A DNA stretch of 64,000 bases. Origin: Trematomus loennbergii. Lineage: Eukaryota; Chordata; Actinopteri; Perciformes; Nototheniidae. Below, piece after piece: positions 1 to 10,860 of the stretch. The notes beneath the pieces are model-generated. The model did not search any database, was not told the DNA's origin, and saw nothing but the letters and a program-made list of their open reading frames with translations. The stretch is from assembly GCA_012861695.1 (NCBI GenBank), contig JAAOOA010000127.1:20296255-20360254 (forward strand), given 5' to 3'. Each line of letters begins with the position of its first letter. Position 1 is the first letter of the stretch. The translations under genes were made by a program, and so were the position numbers.

Positions 1-275
1 TATCGGTGCACCCGAGTTGCCTTCTGGTTCGTGGTGGCCGTAGCAGGGCGACACTCAGACCGAACCCCTCCTCTGTTCCCAAGAACCCTAGGAGTTCTTC
101 CAGGTGGAGGGCTATACAGCTAGATGGCTTTAGTCGTCCACCTATGCACGGCGGCGTCTTGGTCTACGCCAGGCTCGTTCATAAGGTAAGTATCTCTTAG
201 ACATGTCTGGCTCCCTTTTCATCGTCGGTGCTTGCTGGGGCAACACAGGACTGGTGAAAGGAGGAGGGCTGTGGG
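1..275 (+). mobile_element. DIRS-type retrotransposon fragment (tyrosine recombinase part)
   Basis: The open frame at 6-200 reads as a piece of the tyrosine recombinase of fish DIRS elements (the 'HPSCL...RPNPS...PK' stretch that follows 'LTSAKR' in fuller copies). It is the left-truncated equivalent of 20500-20858 and 41080-41439. The frame ends at a stop soon after the recognisable part, so it is a dead fragment. A hAT element interrupts it at 276. Confidence 0.75.
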
Positions 276-1209
276 CAGAGTTGGGTGTAATATTATTACA
301 GTAACGCGTTACTTTGTAACGCCTTACTGTAATAATATTACTTTTATCGGTAACGGAGTAGTGTAACGCGTTACTTTTATAATTCAGTAATCACACTACA
401 GTTACTAACATTGCCCCGACACGCGTTACTTCGTTACTTTTATAAAATCAGTCATAATCACACTGACAGACAAGAGGGGTTTCCGCCGCAGGTTTATATG
501 TACGTAATCTGCGCGACTCGCGAGTTCACATCTCCGCGTGCAGTGCTGCATAAACATGGCTGAGTCAGCGATAGCTTTCGAGGGGTGGAGGTATGCCCAT
601 TATTTTGAGTTCGTCCGAAGAATAGACAGGAATGTGACGGTGAGGTGCAAACTGTGTCCAGGCCAGAAGCTGTTATACACTGCTGCAAACACCACGTCAA
701 ACCTCAATGAACACATGCTAAGGTGAAGCTAATAGCTAAGGACCGGACCCCCGAACCAGAGTGAGGATGTTGTGAGTCGCCACCGCCGACTCTGAAGCAG
801 CACAAATGAGAATTTGGAGGACCGGTAACCAAAGCAGAGATGGACAGGCTTGTAGCATCCTTCATAGTAGAGGTAATGTTGCCCATTTGCACAGTGGAAT
901 CACCATCGCATCGTTCAGAGATATACTGCGCAAAATACAGATAGCAGGAGACAGAGGACAGCCATAGTCAGAGCTATCTGGATCAGTCTTATGCGACAAT
1001 GGAAACTGAACTAAAGAGAACATTTGAAACTTTAGCAGTCTGGTGATCTGCCTGTAGGGAGGGGCGGGCCGGCCCTGCGAGTAAAGTAACGAGTAAAGTA
1101 ACGAGTTACTTTATGTAGAGAGTAACGAAGTAGTGTAATATATTACTTATTTTTAAAGTAATATGTAATATGTAATATATTACTTTTTTTAGTAACGACC
1201 CCATCTCTG
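276..1209 (+). mobile_element. Non-autonomous hAT transposon with a BED-finger remnant, unit 1
   Basis: The ends are CAGAGTTGGG and the inverse of CAGAGATGGG, and an 8-bp TSD GCTGTGGG lies on both sides (268-275 and 1210-1217). Both ends are rich in 'GTAACGCGTTAC'-like repeats typical of this fish hAT group. Inside, 538-726 encodes the start of a transposase: an initiating 'MAESA' and a BED-type zinc finger with C-x2-C spacing in 'VRCKLCPG' and a later histidine. A further in-frame-looking piece near 840-910 ('MDRLVASFIVE') is the next part of such a protein. The catalytic domain is missing, so the element depends on another transposase. Confidence 0.88.
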
Positions 1210-1480
1210 GCTGTGGGTCAGTAAGCTGTATCTGACCCCCAGGGACATAATGCACTTACGTTGTCCCATGCTCCTTAGGGACCTGGGAAACGTGGTGCGC
1301 AGTAAGCCCCATATACAGGGCTGGAAGGCGGGGAGAGCCTTCCCCACTACGGTCCATGCACACTCTACACGAGGTAAGCGTGTGTGAGTGTGGGGGATAT
1401 GGTGCACTTGCGTTCTCCCCATGCTCCTTAGGGACCTGGGAAACGTAGTGTGCAGTGTATAGTCACTTGCGCTGGCACCT
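1210..1480 (+). mobile_element. Probable DIRS 3-prime tail with an internal direct repeat, unit 1
   Basis: This continues the DIRS sequence after the hAT insertion (the TSD shows the two flanks were once joined). A block of about 37 bases containing 'ATGCTCCTTAGGGACCTGGG' occurs at about 1267 and again at about 1421. Such repeats fit the terminal and internal complementary regions of DIRS elements, but I cannot confirm the boundary. Confidence 0.5.
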
Positions 1481-2946
1481 GCATGGTGGAGCTATGGGCT
1501 TATTCAGACCAATTAGGCTCTACCCAGCCAAGTAAGCTGCGGCCCCGACTTCTCCACGGTCACAACCGGATCATAGGAAGTTGGGGTGCGGTGGCTGTTA
1601 ACCAAAGGCCGGTCAGGGGCAGTGTGGTAAATCGCCAGAACGCCGACACCTCCTCGTCACTCCACCGCTCCCATGTTTTTTTTTGTGTTGCCATAAATTA
1701 GTCTCTGTCCGTTGGTGCGTGGGGCTAATGCTAATGCTAATAATGCTAATGCCACAAATACAATGGCGGCTTCACAAAACTTTTCTGAGTTTTACGGGCC
1801 GTGGTTTGCAATTCGCCCAGCCAATCAGAACTGGGGCACTTTTTCCCCCCAGGATAGTACCACCTCTCAGCAGGCACTAAAAATGGGGGTAAAAGTTCCC
1901 GGCACTAAGTACTCTTTTTGGTGTGAACGCAACATAAGGGGTACTAACGGAACTAAAGGGGAAAAGTACGGGGAAAAGTACTCCGGTGTGAACGCGGCTC
2001 TTGATGAGAAACTCTAAGAAATGATTGGGGAATCACTCCGGAGTGGAGTCATGACGACTGGATCTGAATTATTTGTTTGTATTGGGTGGTTTGTGTTCCA
2101 GCTTTCGATCAGCAACTATATATCCATAATCCACCAGTTAAAGGAAATACAACTAATGTGTTGTGTTATATTAGCTGTACAATTTACCACATATGGTGTT
2201 CTTAGTTTCCATACCTCCTGTGTTTTACGAGCGACTTATCAAGTCTTGGCAAACGGCATAAAACACGATTAAACGTGATAGTATATAAAACCATGATCGT
2301 ATCTACAACCTATAGAAATGCAAAACGGCGTCAGTTTAGACGTAATTCTGTCCTCCTGCTTACCGCATCATTTATGAGAAAACATTTCATAACATTAACA
2401 CAACATATTCGAGGTGGTTTTAAATAACATATCCGTATTTATTTATTTCTCCAAGTTATGTTTTTGTGTGCACTGAGGAGTCGCAAACAGGCGTTTGTTT
2501 AATCATTTTAAGAATGGCTTTAATCAATGTTTGAAAATGAATTCTTCATATATGATAAATGAGGTAACATTTTATTTATGGTATTATTTCCACATATTTC
2601 TCTCCATTCTTCCTTCTGCCAACGGTGTCGCAGTTTCTCGTCTCTCCCGTTTTTGTGCTTAGTGCGTACGCATGGGTTAGAGTTTGCGTAGAGGACCGCA
2701 CATTTTCCCGTCAAGTTAGTATTTTATAAATCGCAAACATTGCGTAGAAACTATAACTATGAAAAAACTATAACATTTCATCTCAAATCAAACAGGCTTT
2801 TTACAGGAGGATTTAAGTCAAATAGTAATAAACATATGAAATTACTGAAAAAGTAGAAGTACACATTTTAACCAATATGATAAAATCGCAAGACTCCACT
2901 GGACATCAGAGGTGGCTGATATGTGGCAATGCATCAGGTGAAGACT
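1481..2946. other. Spacer downstream of slc27a2 copy 1, no gene seen
   Basis: About 1.5 kb between the DIRS block and the slc27a2 stop codon. The part from about 1650 to 2010 is GC-richer and repeats 'GTGTGAACGC' near 1921 and 1986; it resembles the end of a PIF/Harbinger-like fish repeat, but only weakly. The rest is AT-rich, holds no convincing coding frame, and includes the 3-prime UTR of slc27a2 at its high end. Confidence 0.5.
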
Positions 2947-5900
2947 TTACATTTTGATCTGGCCTGATGTGATCAAGTTACATTTGTCCACGGTAAGTGG
3001 GACGTAACTCTTGTCTTTTTCATCCAGAAAGTAGAGTGGGTCGGTGATTTGATTTGGGTTGAAACCCTCCGCCACCAGCTTCATCTTCAAATGCTTAAAT
3101 GTGCCTGTAACATCCAAGGAGCTCTGTAATCACAGAACAATGAGTTATTAAGGGAAGGAAAGAATAAAAGGCTATAAACCAAAGCAATCTAGTAAAGTAT
3201 AGAAAATACTGGAGTTGAAGTACCTGAATCCTCAGGAATCGTGGCCTTGCGTAGGCCGGCAGGAAGTTTTCAACATGTTTGAAAACAGCTGCCGAGTCAA
3301 ATCTGAGTCCTTCAGTTAAGTTAATGGCAGCCATTCCTGCTCTCCCCTCATGACCTGGAATAAGTTAAACAGAAGTGAAATAAACATATTCTGCAGAGGT
3401 CATTTCAGCTTGAGCTTCAAAAAAATTACAAAAATTACAAATTGTGAGCAGGGAATGAATGTTATCAGGTTGCATGTGAAGGAGTAAAGTGACGTTACAA
3501 AAATTGCTTTGATGTCCTTCGCAGGAGGACTGTGTAAAAAAAAATGACAACATTGAAATATCACTTGATATTATATTGAGTAGCAATGCCCCTTGTGGAA
3601 ACCAGAAAAATAGCATGCATTTAACTTGTAGGCAGAACATGTCTCAATCTAGTTGAAAACAGTACAAACTACAATTGTGAAGCAAGGGCTCTAGATTGTA
3701 AGCCTGTTACAATATAATGCTATAATGGATCATAAACGGATATTTTAATAGGTAAGAACAGGTACATTTTTGTTTTAAATGTCCGAAAGTCGGTTTTTCC
3801 ACTGCACAATTTATTAAATACTTTTTATATCGGAGGTTTTTCAACTAATGTCCAAGTTGATGCCAACTGCAATTGTCGACCATGTTAGTGAGCAGAACAA
3901 ATCATAGGGTAAAATTAAAATAACGACTTCCCCCATGTTTTCTGGAAAGCTTTTCAGCTCACCTATTTGCACTTTGCCCTGACTGCTTTACATAACCAGG
4001 GTCCTAGTTAAGCAAGTGTGAATACCTGCTATACAGAAAGGGGTAATAAAATGTTACTGACTGTTTACTGAACAACACCTGTACACTCCAATATAAACCT
4101 GGCAGACCTGGCGCAATATAAAATACAACACTGTGGTATTGAATTATAAACTTGTGTGATCAAAGACCGTCTCTGTAAATTAGACAGGCCATTACTCAAC
4201 AGAACCCGTTGATGCTGATTATTTAATGATGAAAACAACAGTAAGTTGCGGCTGTAGGTAACTTCACTGTTTCTGCTCATCACTTTTCTGCTGTGACAGA
4301 AAGAACAAAGAGAAGATATACAGTGAGGTTACCTGGCACTTCCACTCCATAAACGTTGGCTTCTTTAATGCAGTCAACCATCGTGATCACGTCAGCCACC
4401 TCAGTTGTAGCCACGTTCTCTCCTTTCCATCTAGCATTGGAAACAAACACACATTAACGCTGTGTTCAAGGTCTTTGAACGTCAAACATCAGGTGGCTGA
4501 AACTCCAAGATGCACTCACCTGAAAGTGTCTCCCACTCGATCCTGAAAGTAGATGAAGTTATCCTCCTCAATGCGCAGCAGGTCACCAGTGTTGAAGTAC
4601 AAGTCTCCTTTCCTCAGGACGTCATGCAGCCTCTTCTTCTCAGACTGCTGCAGGTCTCCCATATACCCGAGAACGGAGCCATCAAGGATATTTCAGAAAC
4701 CAAGAGTCCAGGCTCACCTGCAGTTAGTTCATCACAATCATGACCCCGTACTCACTATAGCACAAGGTGAAATATATACACATATGTACGTGTTTGTAAT
4801 ATATACACACACATATACTGGTGTGTTGACCTTATACATAAGTATTTTGCTCAATAAAACAGCTGCTTGCATGGCTGTCATGTAATCTTTATAACTAACA
4901 ACTTGAGTAAAACTTTATAATAATTAAAAACAGCTGTATGTCCAAAGGTTCACCAAAATAATAATATAAAGATTGTTTCTAAGATAATTCTTTACTCCAT
5001 CAGGTATAAAATATGTCAAACATTTGTATTTATTCCTGTATTTCTTTCTTGTGGGGGGGGGGGGGCTCCCAAATGGTACAATATTTGTACATTGAGTCTA
5101 CATTTCTTTACATTTTAAAATGTGACTTCTACTTCTGTTCCCCACAGCCCGGTAATAATGCACCTTTGGCAGCCTCTATGCATAAACCAGAGGAGTCCCT
5201 CAGAGGTGTTTCTGTTTCGACGTCGAATTTGATCACAGCGTGTGGAAAGTATCTCTGCAAGATAAAAGAAAGAAAAGTAAAGCCAAAACATTGCTCATTG
5301 ATTAAAAGCTTTAACCTCATAATGTGAAATGAAACCTGGGAATTTACCCTATGGAGGAAGGAGTCTCGGCCCACAGCCCCGATCTTGCCGCTGTAATTTA
5401 TCAGACCAAAATTCCCTTCAGTCGCTCCATAAAACTCTCTGATTTTAACGTTTCCAAACCTGTTGATGAAGTCCCTCCAAACATCGGCTCTGATCCCGTT
5501 GCCTACTGCAAGTCTCACTTTGTGGCTTCGATCATTAGGTTTCTGTCGGGGAAAAAACATTTTAAAAAACAGTTATTTTTATATCTGGTGAGCACTAAAG
5601 TATCATCAATGTTAGTTCTGTGATACCTTTGGTGTGTTGCACAAGTAACGCATGATTTCCCCTATGTACTGTATGACGGTGACGTCATATTTCCTGCAGT
5701 CGTTCCAGAACTGCGACACAGAGAACTTACTCCTCAAAGCCACTGTGATACCTACACACAGCAACAGACAAAAAAACAACTGAGAGATACGATTGGTAAT
5801 TTTGGCCTCTCAACAAATCTATGATCGACCCACAAACACATGTCTGTGCTCCAAACTCCAATGTTTCCTAAAACTATGATAAGAGGAGAGTTACGCTGAT

Positions 5901-6059
5901 CCATCTGGACAAAGATGGAGTCAGACTCAAGGAAGGATGCGGCTGCGAGGTGCCCAGTTTTCCACTGTTATTCTGTTCCAGAAACTCCGTGTTGAACTTG
6001 ATGGGGTTGAAAAAAAGAGGCAGCCCGTTTGGGGCCTTTCACAATGTCTCAAATGCTAC

Positions 6060-6329
6060 TCAGCCCACTGGAGGATTTGGATCTTCTTTGGGAGGATGCA
6101 GATCAGCTGAGCCAGGCTGATACACATCCTGTTCTTCTGCCTCCTCGAACTTCAGTGCTTTCATCTCCATCATGATGTTGTCAATCCTCACCTCCTCTTT
6201 GTTTTTTATGCTGGCAATAACAATTGTTTTGCCATCATGGCTTTCAGCTTTTGATTGGCTTCCCCCTCCCCTTGCTGCCTCCTGAATATCATCAACATCT
6301 CCGTCAAACTGGTCCCACGGTGAAGTCAT
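6060..6329 (-). other. Unidentified 89-codon open frame in slc27a2 intron 3, unit 1
   Basis: An ATG-started frame ('[14 protein letters not shown]...') that is acidic and lysine-rich. It is kept without change at 26647-26916 and 53279-53548. I do not recognise the protein. It lies antisense to the adjacent SINE, and the flanks show no splice structure I trust. Conservation among the copies may only reflect recent duplication. Confidence 0.25.
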
Positions 6330-6463
6330 GTTTGCTGCTGGCTATTTCGGACTCCTCTTGGACTTTGTGCTGGAGGGACTAGTTGGCATACTTGGAGTTC
6401 AGGGCAGTATGGGGAGCCTTGTGCTGCTCCTGCTACAACAGACACTTCCACCTCACTTGGTGG

Positions 6464-6666
6464 GGTAGTGGTGGTCTAATGGATAGTGAGGTGGGCTGAA
6501 GATCGGAAGGTTGTGAGTTCAAATCCCGCCTGGAACACCACCACTAGTGTGCACTTGAGTAAGGCACTTAGTCCTTAGTTACTCCAGGGAGAATGTCCCT
6601 GTAATTGGTAATTGTAAGTCGCTTTGGATAAAAGCCTCAGCTAAATGAAATGTAATGTAATGTAAT
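6464..6666 (+). mobile_element. tRNA-derived SINE in slc27a2 intron 3, unit 1
   Basis: The head has RNA polymerase III box A-like 'TGGTCTAATGGATAG' and box B-like 'GGTTGTGAGTTCAAATCCC'. The tail has the teleost-typical 'GTAAGTCGCTTTGGATAAAA' followed by a short 'TGTAA' repeat. The tRNA-like part cannot be a working tRNA gene because the rest of the cloverleaf is lost. The same element sits at the orthologous place in units 2 and 3. Confidence 0.85.
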
Positions 6667-8377
6667 CTTCAAACCGAGATCAGTCTTTCAGATTCTGCCA
6701 CATCGCTTGTAATCGTTTGTTCATTGCTAGGGTTCGATGCCATTGGGTCAGTCTGACTGGGTTTCTCCTCGACCCCTCTGTGCTTTAATCTTTATATTTT
6801 ATTATATGAGCTACCCCTGATTGAAAATAACCAACTTTGTATTAATTCATTGAATTAGTGAGAAAAATACAATACAACACCACCTATATTGCCTAACAAA
6901 ACTGCTGATGCTGTTAAAACGTTTCCTTACCAGATAATTATATATATACCCACAAGTGTTTACCTCTGTCAATAGCTGAAGCAAATCCAAGGAAGCCGGC
7001 GGTGTGATAAAGAGGGAGGCTGATATAAAGCACATCATCAGAGTTCATTCCTGCTAGAGACGGCATGCAGGCTACTTGCCACAGTTTGGCATGAGAGATC
7101 GCAGCTGCTTTAGGGAAACCTGTTGAAAGAGAAGCCAGAGGCATGTTGAGTTGTACACTGAACATTTTAAGAAATAGGCCTATTTCACCCACAGAATAAC
7201 CATTGTACCATTTGTATCAACTCACCCCATGTTACTTTAAATTCTTGAAAACAACTTGATAAATATCCACTGGGGACAAAGATGTTTTGATGAACTTAAG
7301 TAAATGTTGGCCTTGTATTAAAACAGCAAAACAATATGAAAAACTTCATTTATATGCTCTCTACTTTCCGAAACATGTGCATTTTCAAGTGTCCTCAATG
7401 ACTTTAATTCATCAAGACTTTCCTTTCTTTATGGATTTTTGTATTCACATTAAAGAAATACAAGAAAAACAAAGTTCCTTCCTGGAATCAAATTGAATTC
7501 CTCAATACTTTTTTCCTACTATTTTTTTTACAAGAAGTCAAGGTAACTCAGGTCAGTTATTGATATACAAATGCTCATTCAAAAGGGGATTTCTGCACCT
7601 GAGGAAACTCACCTGTTGTCCCGGATGTGTAAATGTAGGCTGCTGGACTCCGCAGGGTTAAATGTGACCTTAAATCCTTGGACAGCGGCTCAGAGGAGGC
7701 GTGGCTCATTTGATCTTTGAAGCTCTTCACATCTGCAGTCTGGCATCTGTCAGTCAGGATGAACACAGTGACCTGCTGCTCCAACAGAGCGGGCAAGACC
7801 TCATCCACAGCATCCTGTAACTCTGACAAGAAAACAAAATGAGCATCTCCTCTGCGCCTTTGTGCTTCCCTGCAGCTGAGGCAGTGGTTAACTGCACATG
7901 CACCAGTGTTTAGAAGTAAAGTCAAAAATACCAATTATTTTTTACCTTATTTAATCTACTTGTTTTGTGAAATGTGGATACTTTTACCTCCTGAAAAAAA
8001 CATCTGAGAGGTCAAGGGGGAAACCATTATTTAGTGGAAGTGGAAATTGTGACAACAAGGCACTGCTCAGTGGCGGCTGGTGGAAAATATGTTTGGTGGG
8101 GCTATGGAAGTGGTGACCAAACCATACTAGGGCGGTCCGGGGGGATCCTCCCCCGGAAGACATTTTTGAGAAATGACCCCTTAAATGATGACTTCTGGTG
8201 ATGTTAGAGGGGGGGGGGAGGACAAATTGAGGCTTAAAAATACGAGATAATCCATAATCTTCAGTGTGGTTAGCTATGAATCTTCCAAAACTCTGCAACA
8301 GTACAGTAGGCCCACTGGTGCTTTGGGAACACTCAAATTATTTAATTCCCATTTAAAATCAGGAGACTAAATACGAA

Positions 8378-8380
<3 letters not shown>

Positions 8381-8419
<39 letters not shown>
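8381..8419. repeat. (TG)n microsatellite, unit 1
   Basis: About 39 bases of TG. The orthologous tract is 47 bases in unit 2 (28966-29012); in unit 3 it is a TG run followed by a CG run (55585-55620). A frame of cysteine-valine codons here is only the repeat translated. Confidence 0.95.
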
Positions 8420-8425
<6 letters not shown>

Positions 8426-8738
8426 CATACTCGCCAACCCTCCCGATTTTCGCGGGAGACTCCATTGCCCTCTCCCGGTTTCCTCCCGGGGTCATATTTC
8501 TCCCGCATTTCTCCCGATTTCTGACAAAATCTGATTTACTCACGACTGTTTCCACTCGGACTTTAATACAGCTACACCATTGTTTGGTTTCCATGGTAGC
8601 ACTTCTCTTTAGCAGCGCGCGCAACTCAAAGTCTGAGAGGGTGAGGAAGATGAAAACTGAACAAGAATCGACAACTCGACCCTCTGCTCACTCCTTTCCT
8701 GTAAAATACAGGTCCAGCCCACACATATGCTCCATGGT

Positions 8739-8946
8739 CAGGGGCGGACTGGCCATCGGGACGTTCGGGACGAACCCCGATGGGCCGGTACAGAAGTAAG
8801 TGGGCCGGTCGGACGATGTGGGCCAGTCGGATAAGCCACTAGCCCCCCCCCGTTGATAATGTACTTGCGGTACCGAGGTGGGCCGGCGGTACCGAAGTGG
8901 GCCGGTCGAGAGTCCCGGGCTGATTTGTAGTCCCAGTCCGCCCCTG
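8739..8946. mobile_element. 208-bp hAT-type MITE nested in the larger element, unit 1
   Basis: The ends CAGGGGCGGACTGG are inverted copies of each other and the flanks are the 8-bp TSD TCCATGGT (8731-8738 and 8947-8954). No coding capacity. Unit 3 has the empty site with a single TCCATGGT at 55916-55923. Confidence 0.9.
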
Positions 8947-9218
8947 TCCATGGTGCTACAGGCATTGCCCTTACAACTACAATAAGCATGTAAATGTTAA
9001 TCTACAGCTCCGGCGATCCACTAGTCTCCACCTGCAGACGCAGCCATCCTCGACAACTACTGTAGCGTCACCTTGGATACGAGTCCAAACAACTCACAGA
9101 CACACAGGCCAGGGCGCTGACAGGGCGCCCTTTGAGCATCAGATCTGACGACGCTGATTGGCTGAAATTATGTTTCGGCGGCATAGTTTATAGATAGCAA
9201 CAGTCAGCTTGTTGGCTG

Positions 9219-10324
9219 CAGTGGCGTTTTCTCCCGGAGGCCAAGGGAAGCCAGGCTTCCCCTGTTTTTTCGGATTGTAGTTATAATTTAAATAAATAAA
9301 TAAAAACACTTTGTTTTGTTTCGATAATTCTCCTTTGCTGTGTGTTGCTGCCGGCCCGTCTCTCCCCCACTCTCATTGAGTATTTTACAAAGAGTGAAAC
9401 AAACAGCGCCCCTCTAGATGTTATGGTGAAACAGTAGATTGCATTCACTGTTGCGAGAGGAGGCCAGCCGAATCGGGCTTCCCTTGGTGAAAAAAAATGG
9501 AGGGATTGACCAATCAGATGAGGCCCACGTGATGCCCCTGCCAACCTGTGATTGGTCAGGGCCATGCCAATGGAAGCCAGCCGCCTCTGGCTTCCCTTCA
9601 GAGGCGGCTGGCGGCTGGCGATTTGATTGGACACTGCCATCCAATCACTGCCATCCAATCGATCACATGTCAGAGTAGTTCAACTATATCCTGCAAGTCT
9701 CCCTTGAAAAAGAGATCGTTGATCTCAATGGGATTTTTTAACCTGGTTAAATAAAGGCTACAAACAAACAAACATCACCTGAATAGATGAGATTGTTTAT
9801 ATTTTTTAGTTACTTTTGGACTACGGACTGAGCTAATTACAGAGACGAGGACTGTTGCTGCACTTGCTGTGTGTTAGAAAGGGAAGGGAAGAGAAGGTGG
9901 ACTATTGCATGCAAATGTTTCTGTACATAATTGTTTTTGAATTCATGTGTTTCATACACGCCTACTGATACTTTGATGTGAACATAAAACTTTAAAGGTC
10001 TCCTGATTTACTTTGTGAATGAATGCTTCTTTTTTATTCATTACCGAATCTGCACTGCGGGGGGGGGGGGGGGGGGGGGGGGGTGTCTGCATAAATTAAT
10101 AAGAAAATGCTTAAATTAATAAGACGAGAGAGTTTCGGCTGGAGAGTGCGTGTGCGGACCTGTCGGTTAGATAACAGGCGTGTGCAAGTCCTGCATCTGT
10201 GTGATACAAATGTGTGTAAAATGATACCGGGCGCTGTAATCACTCATCTGGTTACGTTATTGACCACCCCCCCCAACCCAAAAAAATGGGCTTCCCCTAA
10301 ATTTTTCCCCACGCCACGCTACTG
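9219..10324. mobile_element. hAT-type element of about 1.1 kb nested in the larger element, unit 1
   Basis: The left end is CAGTGGCG and the right end is the inverse of CAGTAGCGTGGCG; the TSD GTTGGCTG lies at 9211-9218 and 10325-10332. The interior has an inverted repeat of 'GGAAGCCAGCCGCCTC' type near 9570-9625 and, at about 9690-9775, a piece that looks like a LINE or SINE tail ('CCTGGTTAAATAAAGGC'). A G run of about 24 sits at 10060-10083. Absent from unit 3, where a single GTTGGCTG remains near 56173. Confidence 0.88.
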
Positions 10325-10860
10325 GTTGGCTGCTGCTGCTCTGGCTGAGGGCTCCTTTCTTACCGCCCGGACGAGAGAGGGTAATGATACACGCTGCGGA
10401 CAGGCAGGAAACATGTGACTTATCAGTAACTTTAGACATTGTAAAACAATTTTAAACGAGATGTTATTGTAGATTATACATGTTACTGATACCAACTATA
10501 TAATATTTACCTTGTTCATTAAAAAAAATAAAAATAAAATAAAGATATATATTTTTTTTAATATATTTTTTTATTTATTTTTTATTTTTAATGACAATCA
10601 AACATGTGGGAAGAGGGGGGGCGGCGCCCCTAGCGCCCCTATGGGCCGGCCGCCACTGCTGTATTTAGATCATTTCCCCTGCAGCAAATTGTTATGTACG
10701 TATGGTTCACATTATGATGTCCATATTATGAGTTTGCCTATCCTCTGTGCATTCCTTTCTGACACTAAAAGGACATTTACTTGAAAAAAAAGATAGTTCC
10801 ACGTGACACAAGTTTACTTTTAGTTACTTCTTACTCGAAAGAAATTAATTAGGCCTAGTC

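Larger units (their letters stand above)
8068..10658. mobile_element. hAT-like element with two nested insertions, slc27a2 intron 1, unit 1
   Basis: The ends are CAGTGGCGGCTGG and the inverse of CAGTGGCGGCCGG. The left flank is GCACTGCT; in unit 3 the same 8 bases also follow the right end, proving a hAT-type TSD, whereas here six bases of the right flank are lost. No transposase frame was found. The interior holds a TG microsatellite (8381-8419), a 'CCAACCCTCCCGATTTT' stretch seen in other fish hAT elements, and the nested elements at 8739-8946 and 9219-10324. Confidence 0.8.

Noticed and set aside
5351..5623. Plus-strand frames over slc27a2 exons (for example 4510-4743, 5351-5623, 13316-13779)
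   Set aside because: They are shadows of minus-strand exons, which have family motifs, splice sites and consistent phases.
6464..6540. tRNA gene
   Set aside because: The A and B boxes are present, but the anticodon-arm pairing and 3-prime half do not form a full tRNA, and it runs into a SINE body and 'TGTAA' tail.
8380..8799. Coding frame rich in Cys-Val (and its counterparts at 28966 and 55590)
   Set aside because: It is the translation of a TG microsatellite followed by transposon sequence.
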